DNA from: Terasakiella sp. SH-1
GTDB lineage: Bacteria > Pseudomonadota > Alphaproteobacteria > Rhodospirillales > Terasakiellaceae
NCBI RefSeq assembly: GCF_004564135.1
Contig: NZ_CP038255.1
Coordinates: forward strand, 1,644,501-1,708,500
DNA: 64,000 bases
Reading direction: 5' to 3'
A program made the position numbers and the translations under genes. Positions within the stretch are counted from its first letter, which is position 1. Each line of letters begins with the position of its first letter. The notes beneath the pieces are model-generated. The model saw only the letters and a program-made list of their open reading frames with translations. It searched no databases and had not been told where the DNA came from. Shown piece by piece: positions 25,542 to 35,561 of the stretch.

Positions 25542-25781
25542 ATGAAAAATTGGGTCATTCAGTACGTTTACGCCACCGAAAAAAATGAGCAAGGCGTATC
25601 AATTTTAGAAGTTCAGGCCGAAACACTGGAAGAGGCCAAAGAAATCGCTGTGCAAAAAGCTGCGGCTGAAGAATATATTTTCAATGTTTATCCGCAATCT
25701 GATGAACAGTTCCTCGGCACCGTCAAACATCAGGCCAGCATGCTGGTTGGTAAAGGTGAAACGGCAGAAAGCGAAGAATAA
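25542..25781 (+). CDS. small acidic hypothetical protein
   Basis: A 79-residue acidic protein beginning MKNWVIQYVYATEKNEQGVS, with a strand-helix layout (VIQYVYAT, then AETLEEAKEIAVQKAA) and an acidic tail AESEE. The ATG at 25542 is preferred to an upstream in-frame start at 25356 that would run through the promoter of the divergent DUF502 gene. Its 3' end faces the CNB gene 8 bp away. Family not recognised. Confidence 0.7.
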   Translation: MKNWVIQYVYATEKNEQGVSILEVQAETLEEAKEIAVQKAAAEEYIFNVYPQSDEQFLGTVKHQASMLVGKGETAESEE

Positions 25782-25789
25782 TAAAGGCG

Positions 25790-26170
25790 TCAGCTTTTAT
25801 ATTTCGCCAGTTCCTGCCCCATCCGGCGGATATTTTTCACGAAGATATTGATCAAACCGCGCATAAACGGGTCTGCCTTTGCCAGTTTCGTCATGAACGT
25901 GTCACGGGTTACGACAACAAGCGTGGTTTGTTGCACTGAACGAGCCGCCGCCATACGGGGCTGGTTGTCGATCAGGGCCATTTCCCCAAAAATGCCGCCC
26001 TTGCCAATTGTTCCCAGCACGACTTCCTTGCCATCAATCATCTTAAAGATTTCAATCATACCTCGTTCAACAATATAGGCACGATCGCCGGGATCACCTT
26101 CTTTAAAAATTTTATCGCCTGCGTAAAAAACCTTACGTTCAACAAAGCGTTTTGAAGCTTGACCAGCCAT
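25790..26170 (-). CDS. stand-alone cyclic nucleotide-binding domain protein
   Basis: A 126-residue protein made of one cNMP-binding domain: FYAGDKIFKEGDPGDRAYIV, ERGMIEIFKMIDGKEVVL and the phosphate-binding cassette GGIFGEMALIDNQPRMAAAR, where Glu and Arg in the last segment are the ribose and phosphate contacts of a functional site. A short helix follows (FVKNIRRMGQELAKYK). No output domain is attached, so it may regulate by protein contact. The cyclase at 15.5 kb could supply its ligand; this link is inference. Confidence 0.9.
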   Translation of the reverse strand: MAGQASKRFVERKVFYAGDKIFKEGDPGDRAYIVERGMIEIFKMIDGKEVVLGTIGKGGIFGEMALIDNQPRMAAARSVQQTTLVVVTRDTFMTKLAKADPFMRGLINIFVKNIRRMGQELAKYKS

Positions 26171-26289
26171 TTATGAAACCTTTCAGAATCATCTATCCCT
26201 TTTTTAATACTACCCATTTATATATTTATTGCAATCACGTCAAATGACATACTGATAAAAAAGGCATAGGAATAATCAAAAGGTTGTAA

Positions 26290-26733
26290 ATGCGCACATA
26301 CCCCCAAAGACCATGGGTTGCCATTGGCGTTGTTGTCCATAAAGGTGACAATATTTTGCTTATCAAACGGGCAAAAGAACCCAACAAAGGACGTTGGAGC
26401 CTTCCCGGCGGGGCACAAGACCTTGGTGAAACTGTTTTTGCTGGGGCTGCACGTGAAGTTTTTGAAGAAACCGCAATCCAGACCACAGATCATTGCCTGA
26501 TTGACGTGGTGGATTCCATTCATCGTGATGATGAGAACCGTGTGCTCTATCACTACACCTTAATAGAAATATCCTGCCTGTACCAAGATGGCACGCTTAA
26601 GGCCAGCGACGATGCCTTAGAGGCCATCTGGGCACCCTACCACAAGATCAGCAGCTATGATTTACGCGAAGACACCTTGCGGATCATCACACAGTCTTAT
26701 CTTTCGCGAAAAGCTTCGTTAACCGAGGTATAA
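26290..26733 (+). CDS. NUDIX hydrolase
   Basis: A 147-residue pyrophosphohydrolase. The Nudix box is complete at about 40-62: GGAQDLGETVFAGAAREVFE followed by ETAI, matching G-x5-E-x7-REUxEExGU with the metal-binding glutamates. Flanking strands VAIGVVVHKGDNILLIKR and the GRWSLPGG lead-in are typical of small ADP-ribose/NADH or mutT-like enzymes. The substrate cannot be assigned. Its 3' end overlaps the convergent hlyD-like gene by 37 bp. Confidence 0.9.
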   Translation: MRTYPQRPWVAIGVVVHKGDNILLIKRAKEPNKGRWSLPGGAQDLGETVFAGAAREVFEETAIQTTDHCLIDVVDSIHRDDENRVLYHYTLIEISCLYQDGTLKASDDALEAIWAPYHKISSYDLREDTLRIITQSYLSRKASLTEV

Positions 26734-28079
26734 ACCGGCTTGAGAAGATATTGCAGCAATGTCTTCTTGCCTGTTGTGACATCGGCCTGCACCGTCATCC
26801 CCGGCATAATGCGGTTGTTTTCAGGGTCATATCCCACGTAACTGCGATCCAGCACAATTTGCCCTTTATAATAAGGTTCTTCTTTCTCATTCATAAAGGT
26901 CGTGGCCGAAATTGACGAGAGTTCCCCGGTAATCCCGCCATAACGGGCAAAATCAAAACTGGTAATTTTAACCGTTACGGGCTGCCCCACACGCATATGC
27001 CCCACATCACGGGTTGTGATCTTTGTTTCCACAACCAGCTCTTTATCCAAGGGGACAATTTCTGTAATGGTTGCCCCTGGTGCAAGAACCCCACCAACTG
27101 TGGTTGCTTGCATCCCTTTGACAATTCCCCGCACAGGTGCGCGTGATTCCAAACGTTCCACCCGGTCTTCCAGTTTTGCCAAAGCTTCGCGAACTTGCGC
27201 CAGTTCAGAAGTGACAGTCCCCATTTCCTGCAACGCCTGTTCTTTTGACTTGGCAACATCCTGTGCCAACCTGTTTTTAGCCTCTTCATGAGCTTCCAGT
27301 GCTTTGAGGCGTTCCTGAACAACCTTGTTCACATCCCCGCGTGATTGGTTGGCTTCCCGTTTTAAGTCCAGATAAACGACCTTTGATGTCAGCCCTTGCT
27401 TATAAAGGTTTTCGCGCATCTTCAATTCATCTTCCACAATGGTCAGATGTTGGCGCAACGTTTGTTCCTGTTCATCCAAAACATCCAGTTCCGTACTTGT
27501 TTGTTCAATCTGATTGATCAAAACCTGACGGCTACTGGCTTGGGAGCCTGTCTGAACCTGATAAATAGTTTCCTGATCCTTGACCATATCGGCATATTCC
27601 TGACTCACAATCGAAAAGTCAGGTTCCCGGTCCAAACCAACAGCGCGCAAACGTTCAGCCTTCAACAACAGGGAAGCACGGCGTGCCTTCATCTGGGCAC
27701 GTTCTGAATAGGCTGCTGCCGGGTCCAGACGAATCAAGATATCGCCTGCTTCCACAATCTGGCCCTCTTCAGCCAAAATTTCAGAGACGATCCCCCCTTC
27801 AAGGTGCTGAACCGTTTGAATTTGGCCTGAGGGGATCACCTCCCCAAACGAAATGGAAACTTCATCCACCTCAGTAAAATAGGACCAGACGACAAAAGCA
27901 ACAATCACCAGCCCCACCGTTATCATGCCAGCACGGATCAGCGATGATGTCCCGGCTTCTTCCAAAACAACAGACTGGGCAAGATAGCGGGTTTGGCGCG
28001 AACCAAGCTTGAACGGGACAGGCTTTGGTTCCTCTTTCCCTTTCTTTTTTGTCTTTACAAGGTCGCGACCAGTACTCAT
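26697..28079 (-). CDS. HlyD-family type I secretion periplasmic adaptor
   Basis: A 460-residue membrane fusion protein linking an inner-membrane ABC exporter to a TolC-like channel. One transmembrane helix at about 48-68 (AGMITVGLVIVAFVVWSYFT), a lipoyl half-motif (IQTVQHLEGGIVSEILAEEG), two long coiled-coil helices (about 125-300, with EQTSTELDVLDEQEQTLRQH), the second lipoyl half (RAPVRGIVKGMQATTVGGVL) and a beta-barrel with the C-terminal IMPGMTVQADVTTGKKTLLQ. The start at 28079 overlaps the stop of the ABC gene (ATGA). It is the last gene of a three-gene exporter operon. Confidence 0.93.
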   Translation of the reverse strand: MSTGRDLVKTKKKGKEEPKPVPFKLGSRQTRYLAQSVVLEEAGTSSLIRAGMITVGLVIVAFVVWSYFTEVDEVSISFGEVIPSGQIQTVQHLEGGIVSEILAEEGQIVEAGDILIRLDPAAAYSERAQMKARRASLLLKAERLRAVGLDREPDFSIVSQEYADMVKDQETIYQVQTGSQASSRQVLINQIEQTSTELDVLDEQEQTLRQHLTIVEDELKMRENLYKQGLTSKVVYLDLKREANQSRGDVNKVVQERLKALEAHEEAKNRLAQDVAKSKEQALQEMGTVTSELAQVREALAKLEDRVERLESRAPVRGIVKGMQATTVGGVLAPGATITEIVPLDKELVVETKITTRDVGHMRVGQPVTVKITSFDFARYGGITGELSSISATTFMNEKEEPYYKGQIVLDRSYVGYDPENNRIMPGMTVQADVTTGKKTLLQYLLKPVYTSVNEAFRER

Positions 28080-30268
28080 AGGAAGTCTTTCGGCAAGTGG
28101 GGTTTTACTTCTTCTGTTGGACCATACATTTTCATATGGCCATTTTCCAGCCAAAGAATTTTATCCGTAATTTTCAAATGGCTGGGACGGTGGGTGACGA
28201 TAAAGCTGACGACTCCTTCCTGTTTTAAACGGTCCACTGCTTTCATAAAGGCTTGATCATCTTCAAAGTCAAGACCATTGCCCGGTTCATCAAACAACAT
28301 AATGCGTGGTTGTTTAATAAAACAGCGGGCCAAATTCAAACGTTGCTGGAAACTGGTTGGCAATTGCCCCCCTGTCCCTTCCCCAATGCGTGTCCAAAAC
28401 CCTTTGGGCAAATCTTCAATATCTTTCAAAACATTTGCCATCTCACACGCCATCGCCAATTCTTCATCGGTTGCTGCCGGATTTGCAAGACGCAGGTTTT
28501 GCGAAATCGTACCATAAAAGAATTGTGTCGTTTGCGGTGCATAACCAATCATCTGGCGCAGTTCAACTGGATCAAGCTGTCGAATATCGGTCTGATCCAC
28601 ACGAATACTGCCTGCCTGAGGGACATACATGCCCAACAGAAGCTTCAGGATTGTTGATTTACCACACCCATTCCCCCCAACAAGTGCAAGGACTTCCCCC
28701 GGTTTAATATCAAAATTAACCCCAACAAGTGCCGGGTCTGCCTCAGGTGAATAGCGCAGGGAAACACGACCAAAAGAAATATAGCCATCAATCTTGCGAT
28801 TTGAATTTATGGCCTCGTCCTTATGTTCTGAATTAATATTCATCAGGTTGTTGATCTGCCCAATGGATGAACGGACCTGTTCAACACGGGTCAAGGTCAC
28901 AAAACCTGACTGTAACGGACCAAGCACCCGCCAGACCAAGATCATAGAAGCCACAAGGCCACCGATGGTCATCAGCCCGTCAAACACACGAAAGACACCA
29001 AAAGCAATGGTGATGACCCCGGCTAGAATCATCAAGACATGGGATATGGTCGTCAGATAATTTGTCACTTGTGAAGATTTAAAACTTGCCAGTGATGCCT
29101 TGGCGGAAAGTTCACGATAACGTGCAAGCCATGTTTCTTCGGAATTGCTGTATTTAATAGCCCGCATGGATGAAATGGTTTCAATCAGCAATTCCTGTCG
29201 CTGGGACCCATAACGCGCTGTTTCACTAATAGCATGGCGAATCATGGGGCCAAATGCCAAGGCAACCAGCCAATAAACCACCAGCATAAAGATGGGAATA
29301 AAAGCAACAGGCCCACCAAGGATGGCAATCACAATAATAAAAATAAATGAGAACGGAACTTCAAATAACACCACAGCCATCGGCCCGGTGAAGAAATCCC
29401 GGATAGATTCAAAATCCTTAATCCGTGCAACCTGTGCACCGATTGTTGCGCGTTCTGTAAAAGCGGGGGGCAAAAACAAGATGCGCCTGAAAACTTCATT
29501 ACCAACAATATGGTCAATCCTTGCCCCAACAAAGGCAAAGATGCGCGTTCTGATTTGCCGAAGAACATAATCACAAATCAGGGCAATCGCCACACCAACA
29601 CCGAAATACCCCAATGTTGTCATGGATCCTGTTGCCACCACCTTGTCATAAACAGCCATGACAAATAACGGGGTAGCAAGAGCCAAGAGATTCAATAACA
29701 GCGTCAGTGTCAAAATTTGATAAACCAGCCCCCGGAAACGTTCCATCACCATCCAGAACCAACCAATTTTGGCCTGAACCAGCTTTTCTTCTTCCAGATC
29801 AACTGGGGAGAAAAAATAAGCGGTGCCCTTTTGGGTCATATCCTTACCGCTTAGGGTTTCATAATCACCTGTTCCCCCATTAAAAATACGAACACCGAAA
29901 TCACTACGCGCCATAGGAATGAAGGCCGGCATATCATCAGAAACGAACAGACAAGGCATCAAACGGGGATCAATATCAGACAAGCGCACCCGTTCAGGCC
30001 GACTTGAATATTGCAGGTTAGCCATAACATTGCGAAACCCTGTAATATCCAGCTCATCAGCAAAGTGCGGCATGGCTTCTGCAATATTGCGCTGTTGCCC
30101 ACGCCAACTCAAGGACATCAACAAGACCTCAAGGCATGCCGCAAAATCTGAAATTTCCCGCAAATTGGCTAGCAAGGGCGACTTCTTGATAGACTGCGCC
30201 ATTGGCGAAAGGTCTTCTGTCGGTGCAGGAACCTGCGTCACTTCTATTTTTCCCAAAGCTTCAGACAT
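28076..30268 (-). CDS. type I secretion ABC transporter subunit, second of a pair
   Basis: A 730-residue ABC half-transporter. The N-terminal 150 residues resemble a C39-like domain without a visible catalytic Cys/His pair, so substrate is probably docked rather than cleaved. Membrane helices occupy about 175-470. The ATPase domain has Walker A GGNGCGKST, a poor signature (LPTSFQQRLNLAR in place of LSGGQ), Walker B IMLFDEPG with the catalytic Glu, and H-loop VTHRPS. The gene overlaps the upstream ABC gene by 8 bp and the HlyD gene by 4 bp. Substrate not identified in the window. Confidence 0.9.
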   Translation of the reverse strand: MSEALGKIEVTQVPAPTEDLSPMAQSIKKSPLLANLREISDFAACLEVLLMSLSWRGQQRNIAEAMPHFADELDITGFRNVMANLQYSSRPERVRLSDIDPRLMPCLFVSDDMPAFIPMARSDFGVRIFNGGTGDYETLSGKDMTQKGTAYFFSPVDLEEEKLVQAKIGWFWMVMERFRGLVYQILTLTLLLNLLALATPLFVMAVYDKVVATGSMTTLGYFGVGVAIALICDYVLRQIRTRIFAFVGARIDHIVGNEVFRRILFLPPAFTERATIGAQVARIKDFESIRDFFTGPMAVVLFEVPFSFIFIIVIAILGGPVAFIPIFMLVVYWLVALAFGPMIRHAISETARYGSQRQELLIETISSMRAIKYSNSEETWLARYRELSAKASLASFKSSQVTNYLTTISHVLMILAGVITIAFGVFRVFDGLMTIGGLVASMILVWRVLGPLQSGFVTLTRVEQVRSSIGQINNLMNINSEHKDEAINSNRKIDGYISFGRVSLRYSPEADPALVGVNFDIKPGEVLALVGGNGCGKSTILKLLLGMYVPQAGSIRVDQTDIRQLDPVELRQMIGYAPQTTQFFYGTISQNLRLANPAATDEELAMACEMANVLKDIEDLPKGFWTRIGEGTGGQLPTSFQQRLNLARCFIKQPRIMLFDEPGNGLDFEDDQAFMKAVDRLKQEGVVSFIVTHRPSHLKITDKILWLENGHMKMYGPTEEVKPHLPKDFL

Positions 30269-32297
30269 TCTTCACATCCGTTTCAGGTTTAGTCCGTTTT
30301 TTCAAAACAAACTTTGGCTTGGCGGCCGGATCAAAAGATTGCCCTTCCGGGGGAATAACCGTCACCTTTGAAGGATGGTCTTCTTTCCCCCCCTTATCAT
30401 CAGAAACTACTTTGGGCTTAAAGATCGCCTGAGGAGTCGTCTGGATTTTTGCCTTGGTATGGATACGTTGGGAAGCAGATTTTTTATCTGTCTCCAGCTC
30501 TGTTTTCTCGACCTTTTGTTCCTGAGGTTCAATTGTTGCCATATTTAACTCAGGTGATGGCGGGGCTGGCGGCGGGGCAAATGGTTTGAACCCAAAGCTA
30601 TCTCCATCACGTTTGGTAAACTTACCGTCATCAAGGTCATATACCTCGTCCGCCATCCGTAAAAGAGAGGGACGGTGTGTCACCAAAATCAAGGTTCGCT
30701 GACCATGGGCCTGTTCCAAAAATTCGGTCAAGACCTTATCGCCTGCACTATCCATGGCAGCGTTGGCCTCATCAAACAAAAGAACGACCGGATCAGTCAT
30801 CAAGGCGCGTGCGATAGCAACACGTTGCTTAATCCCACGAGGCAAGGAATCATAAGCCCCATTACCCACGGCGGTATCGTAGCCCAATGGCATGCGTGAA
30901 ACCACATCATCCAGTCCCAGCAGGCGTGCAATACGCAACGCTTTATCTTCCAGTTCCGGCTTAAACATGGTGAGATTTTCCAGAATGGTCCCATTAAACA
31001 GAACGCCATGCTGGGGGAGATAGGCAATTTTACGCCTGACACTTGAGGGTTCCAGCTCGTTAATATCCTGACCATTAATCAAGATTTGGCCTTCCGTCGC
31101 CCGCATGGCCCCCATCATCAAATAAAGCAATGAGCTTTTCCCACTGGCATTGCCACCGGAAATCCCGATGATCTGACCGGGTTCCACTTTCAAATTTACC
31201 CCTGAAAACAAGGGAGCTTGCTCTTCCTCAAATGATAATCCGACATTACGCAGTTCAATGTGGCCCCGATAGCTGGCATCAATAACAGGAAGAACACCTT
31301 CGGTTTCCGGCTTCATCTCAAAAATTTCTTCCAATTTGCCGCGTGCCAGCTGGATTGACTGAAAACGTGCCCAAATTCCCACAGCCCGTTGCAAGGGCTG
31401 CATGGAACGCCCCGACAACATGGTGCAAGCGGCCAGACCACCAACGGTCAATTGTCCATCAATAACAAACGTGCTTCCCGCCCCAACAACAGCAAACATG
31501 GTGAGCTGCGAATAAAGGGAGCCCAGGTTCATTGCGGCAGAGCTAAAACGCGTCACATCATAGTCAGAGCGGGCACAAGATTCCTGCAGACGCTCATAAC
31601 GGCGCAGCATCTGGGTTTCCATCGCCATGGATTTTAAGGTGTGAATGCCGCTTAAGACCTCAATAATAAAATTAAAACGACGTTCATCAGCAACCATGCG
31701 CTCAGCCAGTGAACCACGTAATTTCGTCCCCAAGCGCCAGGCATTCAGGGCAAAAACAGCAATCAAGACAATAGGAACAAAAACAAGCCCGCCCGCAAGG
31801 TAGCTGATCAACGCAAGGAAAATAAAAGCAAAAGGCAGATCAAACAGGGTCATCAGGGCCTGACCGGCATAAAACTCTTTCAAGGTTCCCAACGAGGACA
31901 TCCGTTCAAGGTGCACACCGGAACCATCTTTTTCAAATTCATTTACACTGCTTGACAGAACACGTTCAACGGCTGCACATCCAGCCATATGTTCAAAACG
32001 CGCCCCGACCCAACCGCTTAAGTAACTGCGCCCAACGCGTAAGATTGCTTCCAGAAACAAAGCGATGGCAATACCGGCAACCAGCATGGCCAGTGTATTC
32101 ATCGTATTATTGGGTAAAATCCGGTCATAGATTTGCAGCAATGCCAAAGGCATCACCAAGGACAAGACATTGATGAAGAAAGAGGCAAAAAGAATATCAA
32201 ACATCCCGAAAGATGTTTTAGATTGCTTCCCCAGCCGGGAAACCCAATCCACTTTTTTATTTGCGCGATTCTTAAACATCTCTGCGTTAAAGCTCAC
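30261..32297 (-). CDS. type I secretion ABC transporter subunit with long C-terminal extension
   Basis: A 678-residue ABC half-transporter, first gene of the exporter operon. Membrane helices are at about 25-310. Walker A is GGNASGKSS, the signature is LPRGIKQRVAIARAL (not LSGGQ), Walker B VVLLFDEAN keeps the Glu, and H-loop is VTHRPS. Residues about 575-678 form a Pro/Lys-rich tail (FAPPPAPPSPELN, PKFVLKKRTKPET) not usual in the family, perhaps binding a partner. There is no N-terminal C39-like domain, unlike its neighbour, so the two probably form a heterodimer. The upstream 190 bp separate it from the divergent ACT-protein gene. Confidence 0.9.
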   Translation of the reverse strand: MSFNAEMFKNRANKKVDWVSRLGKQSKTSFGMFDILFASFFINVLSLVMPLALLQIYDRILPNNTMNTLAMLVAGIAIALFLEAILRVGRSYLSGWVGARFEHMAGCAAVERVLSSSVNEFEKDGSGVHLERMSSLGTLKEFYAGQALMTLFDLPFAFIFLALISYLAGGLVFVPIVLIAVFALNAWRLGTKLRGSLAERMVADERRFNFIIEVLSGIHTLKSMAMETQMLRRYERLQESCARSDYDVTRFSSAAMNLGSLYSQLTMFAVVGAGSTFVIDGQLTVGGLAACTMLSGRSMQPLQRAVGIWARFQSIQLARGKLEEIFEMKPETEGVLPVIDASYRGHIELRNVGLSFEEEQAPLFSGVNLKVEPGQIIGISGGNASGKSSLLYLMMGAMRATEGQILINGQDINELEPSSVRRKIAYLPQHGVLFNGTILENLTMFKPELEDKALRIARLLGLDDVVSRMPLGYDTAVGNGAYDSLPRGIKQRVAIARALMTDPVVLLFDEANAAMDSAGDKVLTEFLEQAHGQRTLILVTHRPSLLRMADEVYDLDDGKFTKRDGDSFGFKPFAPPPAPPSPELNMATIEPQEQKVEKTELETDKKSASQRIHTKAKIQTTPQAIFKPKVVSDDKGGKEDHPSKVTVIPPEGQSFDPAAKPKFVLKKRTKPETDVKNV

Positions 32298-32486
32298 TTG
32301 TCAAAATACACGGTCGCCAAGTTGAACATGCATATCATTTATATTAACAAATGAAATACATAAGGTTTCATCGAAACAACTTCGATACATTTATGAAATT
32401 CATACATATATTCTTGCATTAGACATAAACGTACTCTTTAATCTATATAAGAAACAACGAACAAATTATTAAGATATGGAAGAATC

Positions 32487-33011
32487 ATGACCTCTACTGT
32501 CCTCGTTTCCGTTTTTTGCCCTGATCAGACAGGCTTGGTCGCTTCAATTACCGGCAATTTATTCGACCTTGGTGCAAATCTGGCGGCGACCACATTCACC
32601 GCCCTTGGAACTGGCGCTGAATTCACCGCTGTTGCCGAACTACCTGAAGACGTCAGCATTGATGATATCCAAAATGATTTAGAAAAAATTGACGTATTGA
32701 ATGGGGCGCAAATTTCCATCACACCATTTACGCTGGAACCGAATCAAGGCCCACACGGGCGTATTACTCACCGAATCACCGTATCTGGTGGTGATCGCCC
32801 CGGCCTGATTGCCCGTCTGTGTGAAGTTTTTGTCCAGTTCAAAGCCAACATCGTTCGCATGAATGCTGAAAGGCTAGTCAGCGGCACTCAGGATCAATAT
32901 ATCATTCGCTTTTCCGTCTGCCTTGATGACGACAAAGCGGATAAATGTTTGGCAACAATTGGCAATACAGCAGGCGAGCTTAAACTCGATTACCATTGGG
33001 AAGGTGCATGA
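32487..33011 (+). CDS. double-ACT-domain protein (GcvR-like)
   Basis: A 174-residue cytoplasmic protein built of two ACT domains: residues about 4-75 (LVSVFCPDQTGLVASITGNL) and 92-170 (HRITVSGGDRPGLIARLCEV). This layout matches the glycine-cleavage repressor GcvR group, whose members bind amino acids and act on other regulators. No DNA-binding domain is present. A weak GGAAG lies before the ATG. It is divergent from the exporter operon and followed by lptD, 100 bp later. Confidence 0.8.
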   Translation: MTSTVLVSVFCPDQTGLVASITGNLFDLGANLAATTFTALGTGAEFTAVAELPEDVSIDDIQNDLEKIDVLNGAQISITPFTLEPNQGPHGRITHRITVSGGDRPGLIARLCEVFVQFKANIVRMNAERLVSGTQDQYIIRFSVCLDDDKADKCLATIGNTAGELKLDYHWEGA

Positions 33012-33111
33012 AACACCTTTCTTGTTAACGAAAAAGAAACGCCTCCCTTGCCACAATGCTTGAGACTTGCGTGGACTGTACATTTTTTCTACTATCCGCG
33101 GCGTTTTATCT

Positions 33112-35493
33112 ATGCTCAAGCAGAAGATCACGGGAATGCTGGACAGACGACTTTTACATAAGAACCGGAAACGGTCTTACAAAACAATTATTGCAGCCTG
33201 CACAGCTTTGGCGGCTTTGTCTCCCATTGAAAGTCATGCCAAACTTTCAATTCTTGGTGTTTTGGACACACGTCCCTCTTTTGCCCAAACGCCCGTTGCC
33301 CCGATCTCACCAACGACAGCCACAAGCCCCGTTATTCCAACGCAGGCTCTCACACCGACCCAGCATATCCCGCATCAGACACAAACAGTGCCTGAAAATG
33401 CCACAGATTTCAATGCGTCAGGCTTTTCCGCAGAAGAAGTTGGCTTTCACAAAGAACTTGGGGTTATTACCGCACGGGGCAATGTCGAGATCATTCATGA
33501 GGATCGGGTTCTTATTGCCGATACAGTTTCCTATAATCAAAATAAAAACCTCGTAACAGCCTCAGGTAATGTTCAGCTTATTGAACCAAATGGCGATGTG
33601 CTTTTTACCGAATTTCTTGAAATTACCTCAGACCTGAAATCCGGCATTGCCCAACAGCTCCGCATGAGCCTGTCTGATAATTCACATCTGGTTGCCAGCA
33701 AAGCCAAACGGACGGAAGGCCGCTTTTTAATTGCAAAAGACGCCGAATACTCCCCTTGTCAAAAATGTCAAGACAACCCTGAGCGCCCACTTGCCTGGAA
33801 ACTTTCTGCAAAAGAAGTTACCCATGATGCAGAGCAAAAACGCATGGAATATAGCGATGTCTTTTTAGAACTTTACGACATCCCCGTTCTTTACTTCCCC
33901 TACTTCACCCACCCAGACCCGACACAACGGCGTGAAACCGGCTTCCTAACACCAAGTTTTGGTTCCCGTGGAACATTGGAAGGCTTTGTAAGCGCACCTT
34001 TCTTCTGGAATATTTCACCATCCAAGGACCTGACACTGGAGCCGACCTACTATTACAACCTGGAACAAGGCCACCTCAATGCTGAATACAGGCAACATAC
34101 CCAGACAGGCCAGTTACGTCTGGGAGGAAGTTTGACCTATGCAGATGGTGGTGCCGGTGCCACAGACAGTAATAAAAGTGAAGTTCGCGGACATATCGAC
34201 AGCGAGGGGCTTTTCCATATCAACGACACATGGCGTTGGGGATTTGAAGCCAACCATGCCACAGATGAAACCTATGTCAGACGTTACGGAGTAACCAACA
34301 GAACGGAAAATGCGCATTTAACCTCCAACCTCTTCACCGAAGGCTTTCGCAAACGCAATTATATGAAAGCCCAGTTGAGCAGCTACCAAGAACAGCGCGA
34401 CGGCAACGACAACGACCTTCAAGACGGCAAGTTTGAATATCTTTTCAATCATATCAGCCAACCTCAAAAAAGCGGTGCTTACTGGAAAACGAACGCAAGC
34501 CTTTACAGCATTAATAGCAGAAATGATTCTTCGGCATCCCGACTTGCTGCAGATACCTCCTGGGTTATTCCTTATACCTCTCCCACAGGGGACCTGATTA
34601 CGCTGGATACCAACATCATTGCTAGCCTCCATTACGCAAATAACCTGAATAATAGTGGCTTGTCTGAAGAATATTCCGGTGCCCAGGCTCGCTTTACGCC
34701 CAGTATGTCACTGGAATGGCGCAAACCGTTAAGCCGCACCCAGATGGGTGGCCGCGTCAATGAAATCTTTGAACCTATTATCAAGTTAAAGGCAGCTCCA
34801 AACATTGGAGAAAACCATAAGATTGCCAACGAAGACAGTCAGGACTTTGAATTTGACGATACGAACCTGTTTAAAACAAACCGTTTTGCAGGTCTGGATA
34901 AAGTCGATGGTGGTCAACGTCTTGATTTTGGCTTTAACTGGGGACTGTTTGGTGAAGAAGGTGGCTACAGCCAAATGTTTATCGGCCAAAGCTATCGCCT
35001 ACGTGATGATAGCACCTATGACAGCAACTCAGGCCACCAGGATAACATGTCAGACATTGTTGGCCGTGTGATCGTCGAACCATCAAATTTCTTAAGCGTC
35101 CTTTATCGCTATCGTCTGGACAAAGCAAATATGTCCTTAAACCGAAGCGAGACCCAACTCGCCATTGGCCCAGCCTCCAGTCGCTTTAGCATGGGGCACC
35201 TCTTTGTCGAAGGAACAGGCCAAAGCTCAGAATATGCAACACGTGAAGAAATTCATGGAACGTTGTCCAACCAGATCAGTAAAAACTGGTATTCTACCAT
35301 TGATGGACGCTACCGGATGAGTGATCCCGAAGGCAGTGTCTCTTACGGTGGTCGTCTTGGCTATAAAGATGAATGCACGACTATTTATTTCGATTTCCGC
35401 AGGAACTTCTCTGATGACCGTGATATTGATCCCACAGATGTCATGACACTGCGCTTTGAACTGAAAAACCTTGGTGGTTTCGGCACCCTTTAA
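33112..35493 (+). CDS. lptD: LPS assembly outer membrane protein LptD
   Basis: A 793-residue outer-membrane translocon that inserts lipopolysaccharide with LptE. Signal-like N-terminus (TIIAACTALAALSPIESHA at about 25-43), a Pro/Thr-rich linker, then an OstA-type beta-jellyroll at about 105-220 (GVITARGNVEIIHEDRVLIA, NKNLVTASGNVQLIEPNGDV), a CQKC pair near 205-210, the family box PVLYFPYFTHPDPTQRRETG and the C-terminal 26-strand barrel ending FELKNLGGFGTL. The ATG at 33112 is chosen; a TTG at 33067 would add 15 unlikely residues. A bidirectional terminator separates it from phaC. Confidence 0.93.
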   Translation: MLKQKITGMLDRRLLHKNRKRSYKTIIAACTALAALSPIESHAKLSILGVLDTRPSFAQTPVAPISPTTATSPVIPTQALTPTQHIPHQTQTVPENATDFNASGFSAEEVGFHKELGVITARGNVEIIHEDRVLIADTVSYNQNKNLVTASGNVQLIEPNGDVLFTEFLEITSDLKSGIAQQLRMSLSDNSHLVASKAKRTEGRFLIAKDAEYSPCQKCQDNPERPLAWKLSAKEVTHDAEQKRMEYSDVFLELYDIPVLYFPYFTHPDPTQRRETGFLTPSFGSRGTLEGFVSAPFFWNISPSKDLTLEPTYYYNLEQGHLNAEYRQHTQTGQLRLGGSLTYADGGAGATDSNKSEVRGHIDSEGLFHINDTWRWGFEANHATDETYVRRYGVTNRTENAHLTSNLFTEGFRKRNYMKAQLSSYQEQRDGNDNDLQDGKFEYLFNHISQPQKSGAYWKTNASLYSINSRNDSSASRLAADTSWVIPYTSPTGDLITLDTNIIASLHYANNLNNSGLSEEYSGAQARFTPSMSLEWRKPLSRTQMGGRVNEIFEPIIKLKAAPNIGENHKIANEDSQDFEFDDTNLFKTNRFAGLDKVDGGQRLDFGFNWGLFGEEGGYSQMFIGQSYRLRDDSTYDSNSGHQDNMSDIVGRVIVEPSNFLSVLYRYRLDKANMSLNRSETQLAIGPASSRFSMGHLFVEGTGQSSEYATREEIHGTLSNQISKNWYSTIDGRYRMSDPEGSVSYGGRLGYKDECTTIYFDFRRNFSDDRDIDPTDVMTLRFELKNLGGFGTL

Positions 35494-35504
35494 GAAAACA
35501 ATAA

Positions 35505-35543
35505 AAAAAGAGGCTGGATTAATTCATAACCCAGCCTCTTTTT
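35505..35543. terminator. bidirectional terminator between lptD and phaC
   Basis: AAAAAGAGGCTGG, 13-base loop, CCAGCCTCTTTTT. Perfect 13-bp stem with an A-run on one side and a T-run on the other, serving both convergent genes. Confidence 0.92.
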
Positions 35544-35561
35544 ACTTATCTTTTAAACACC

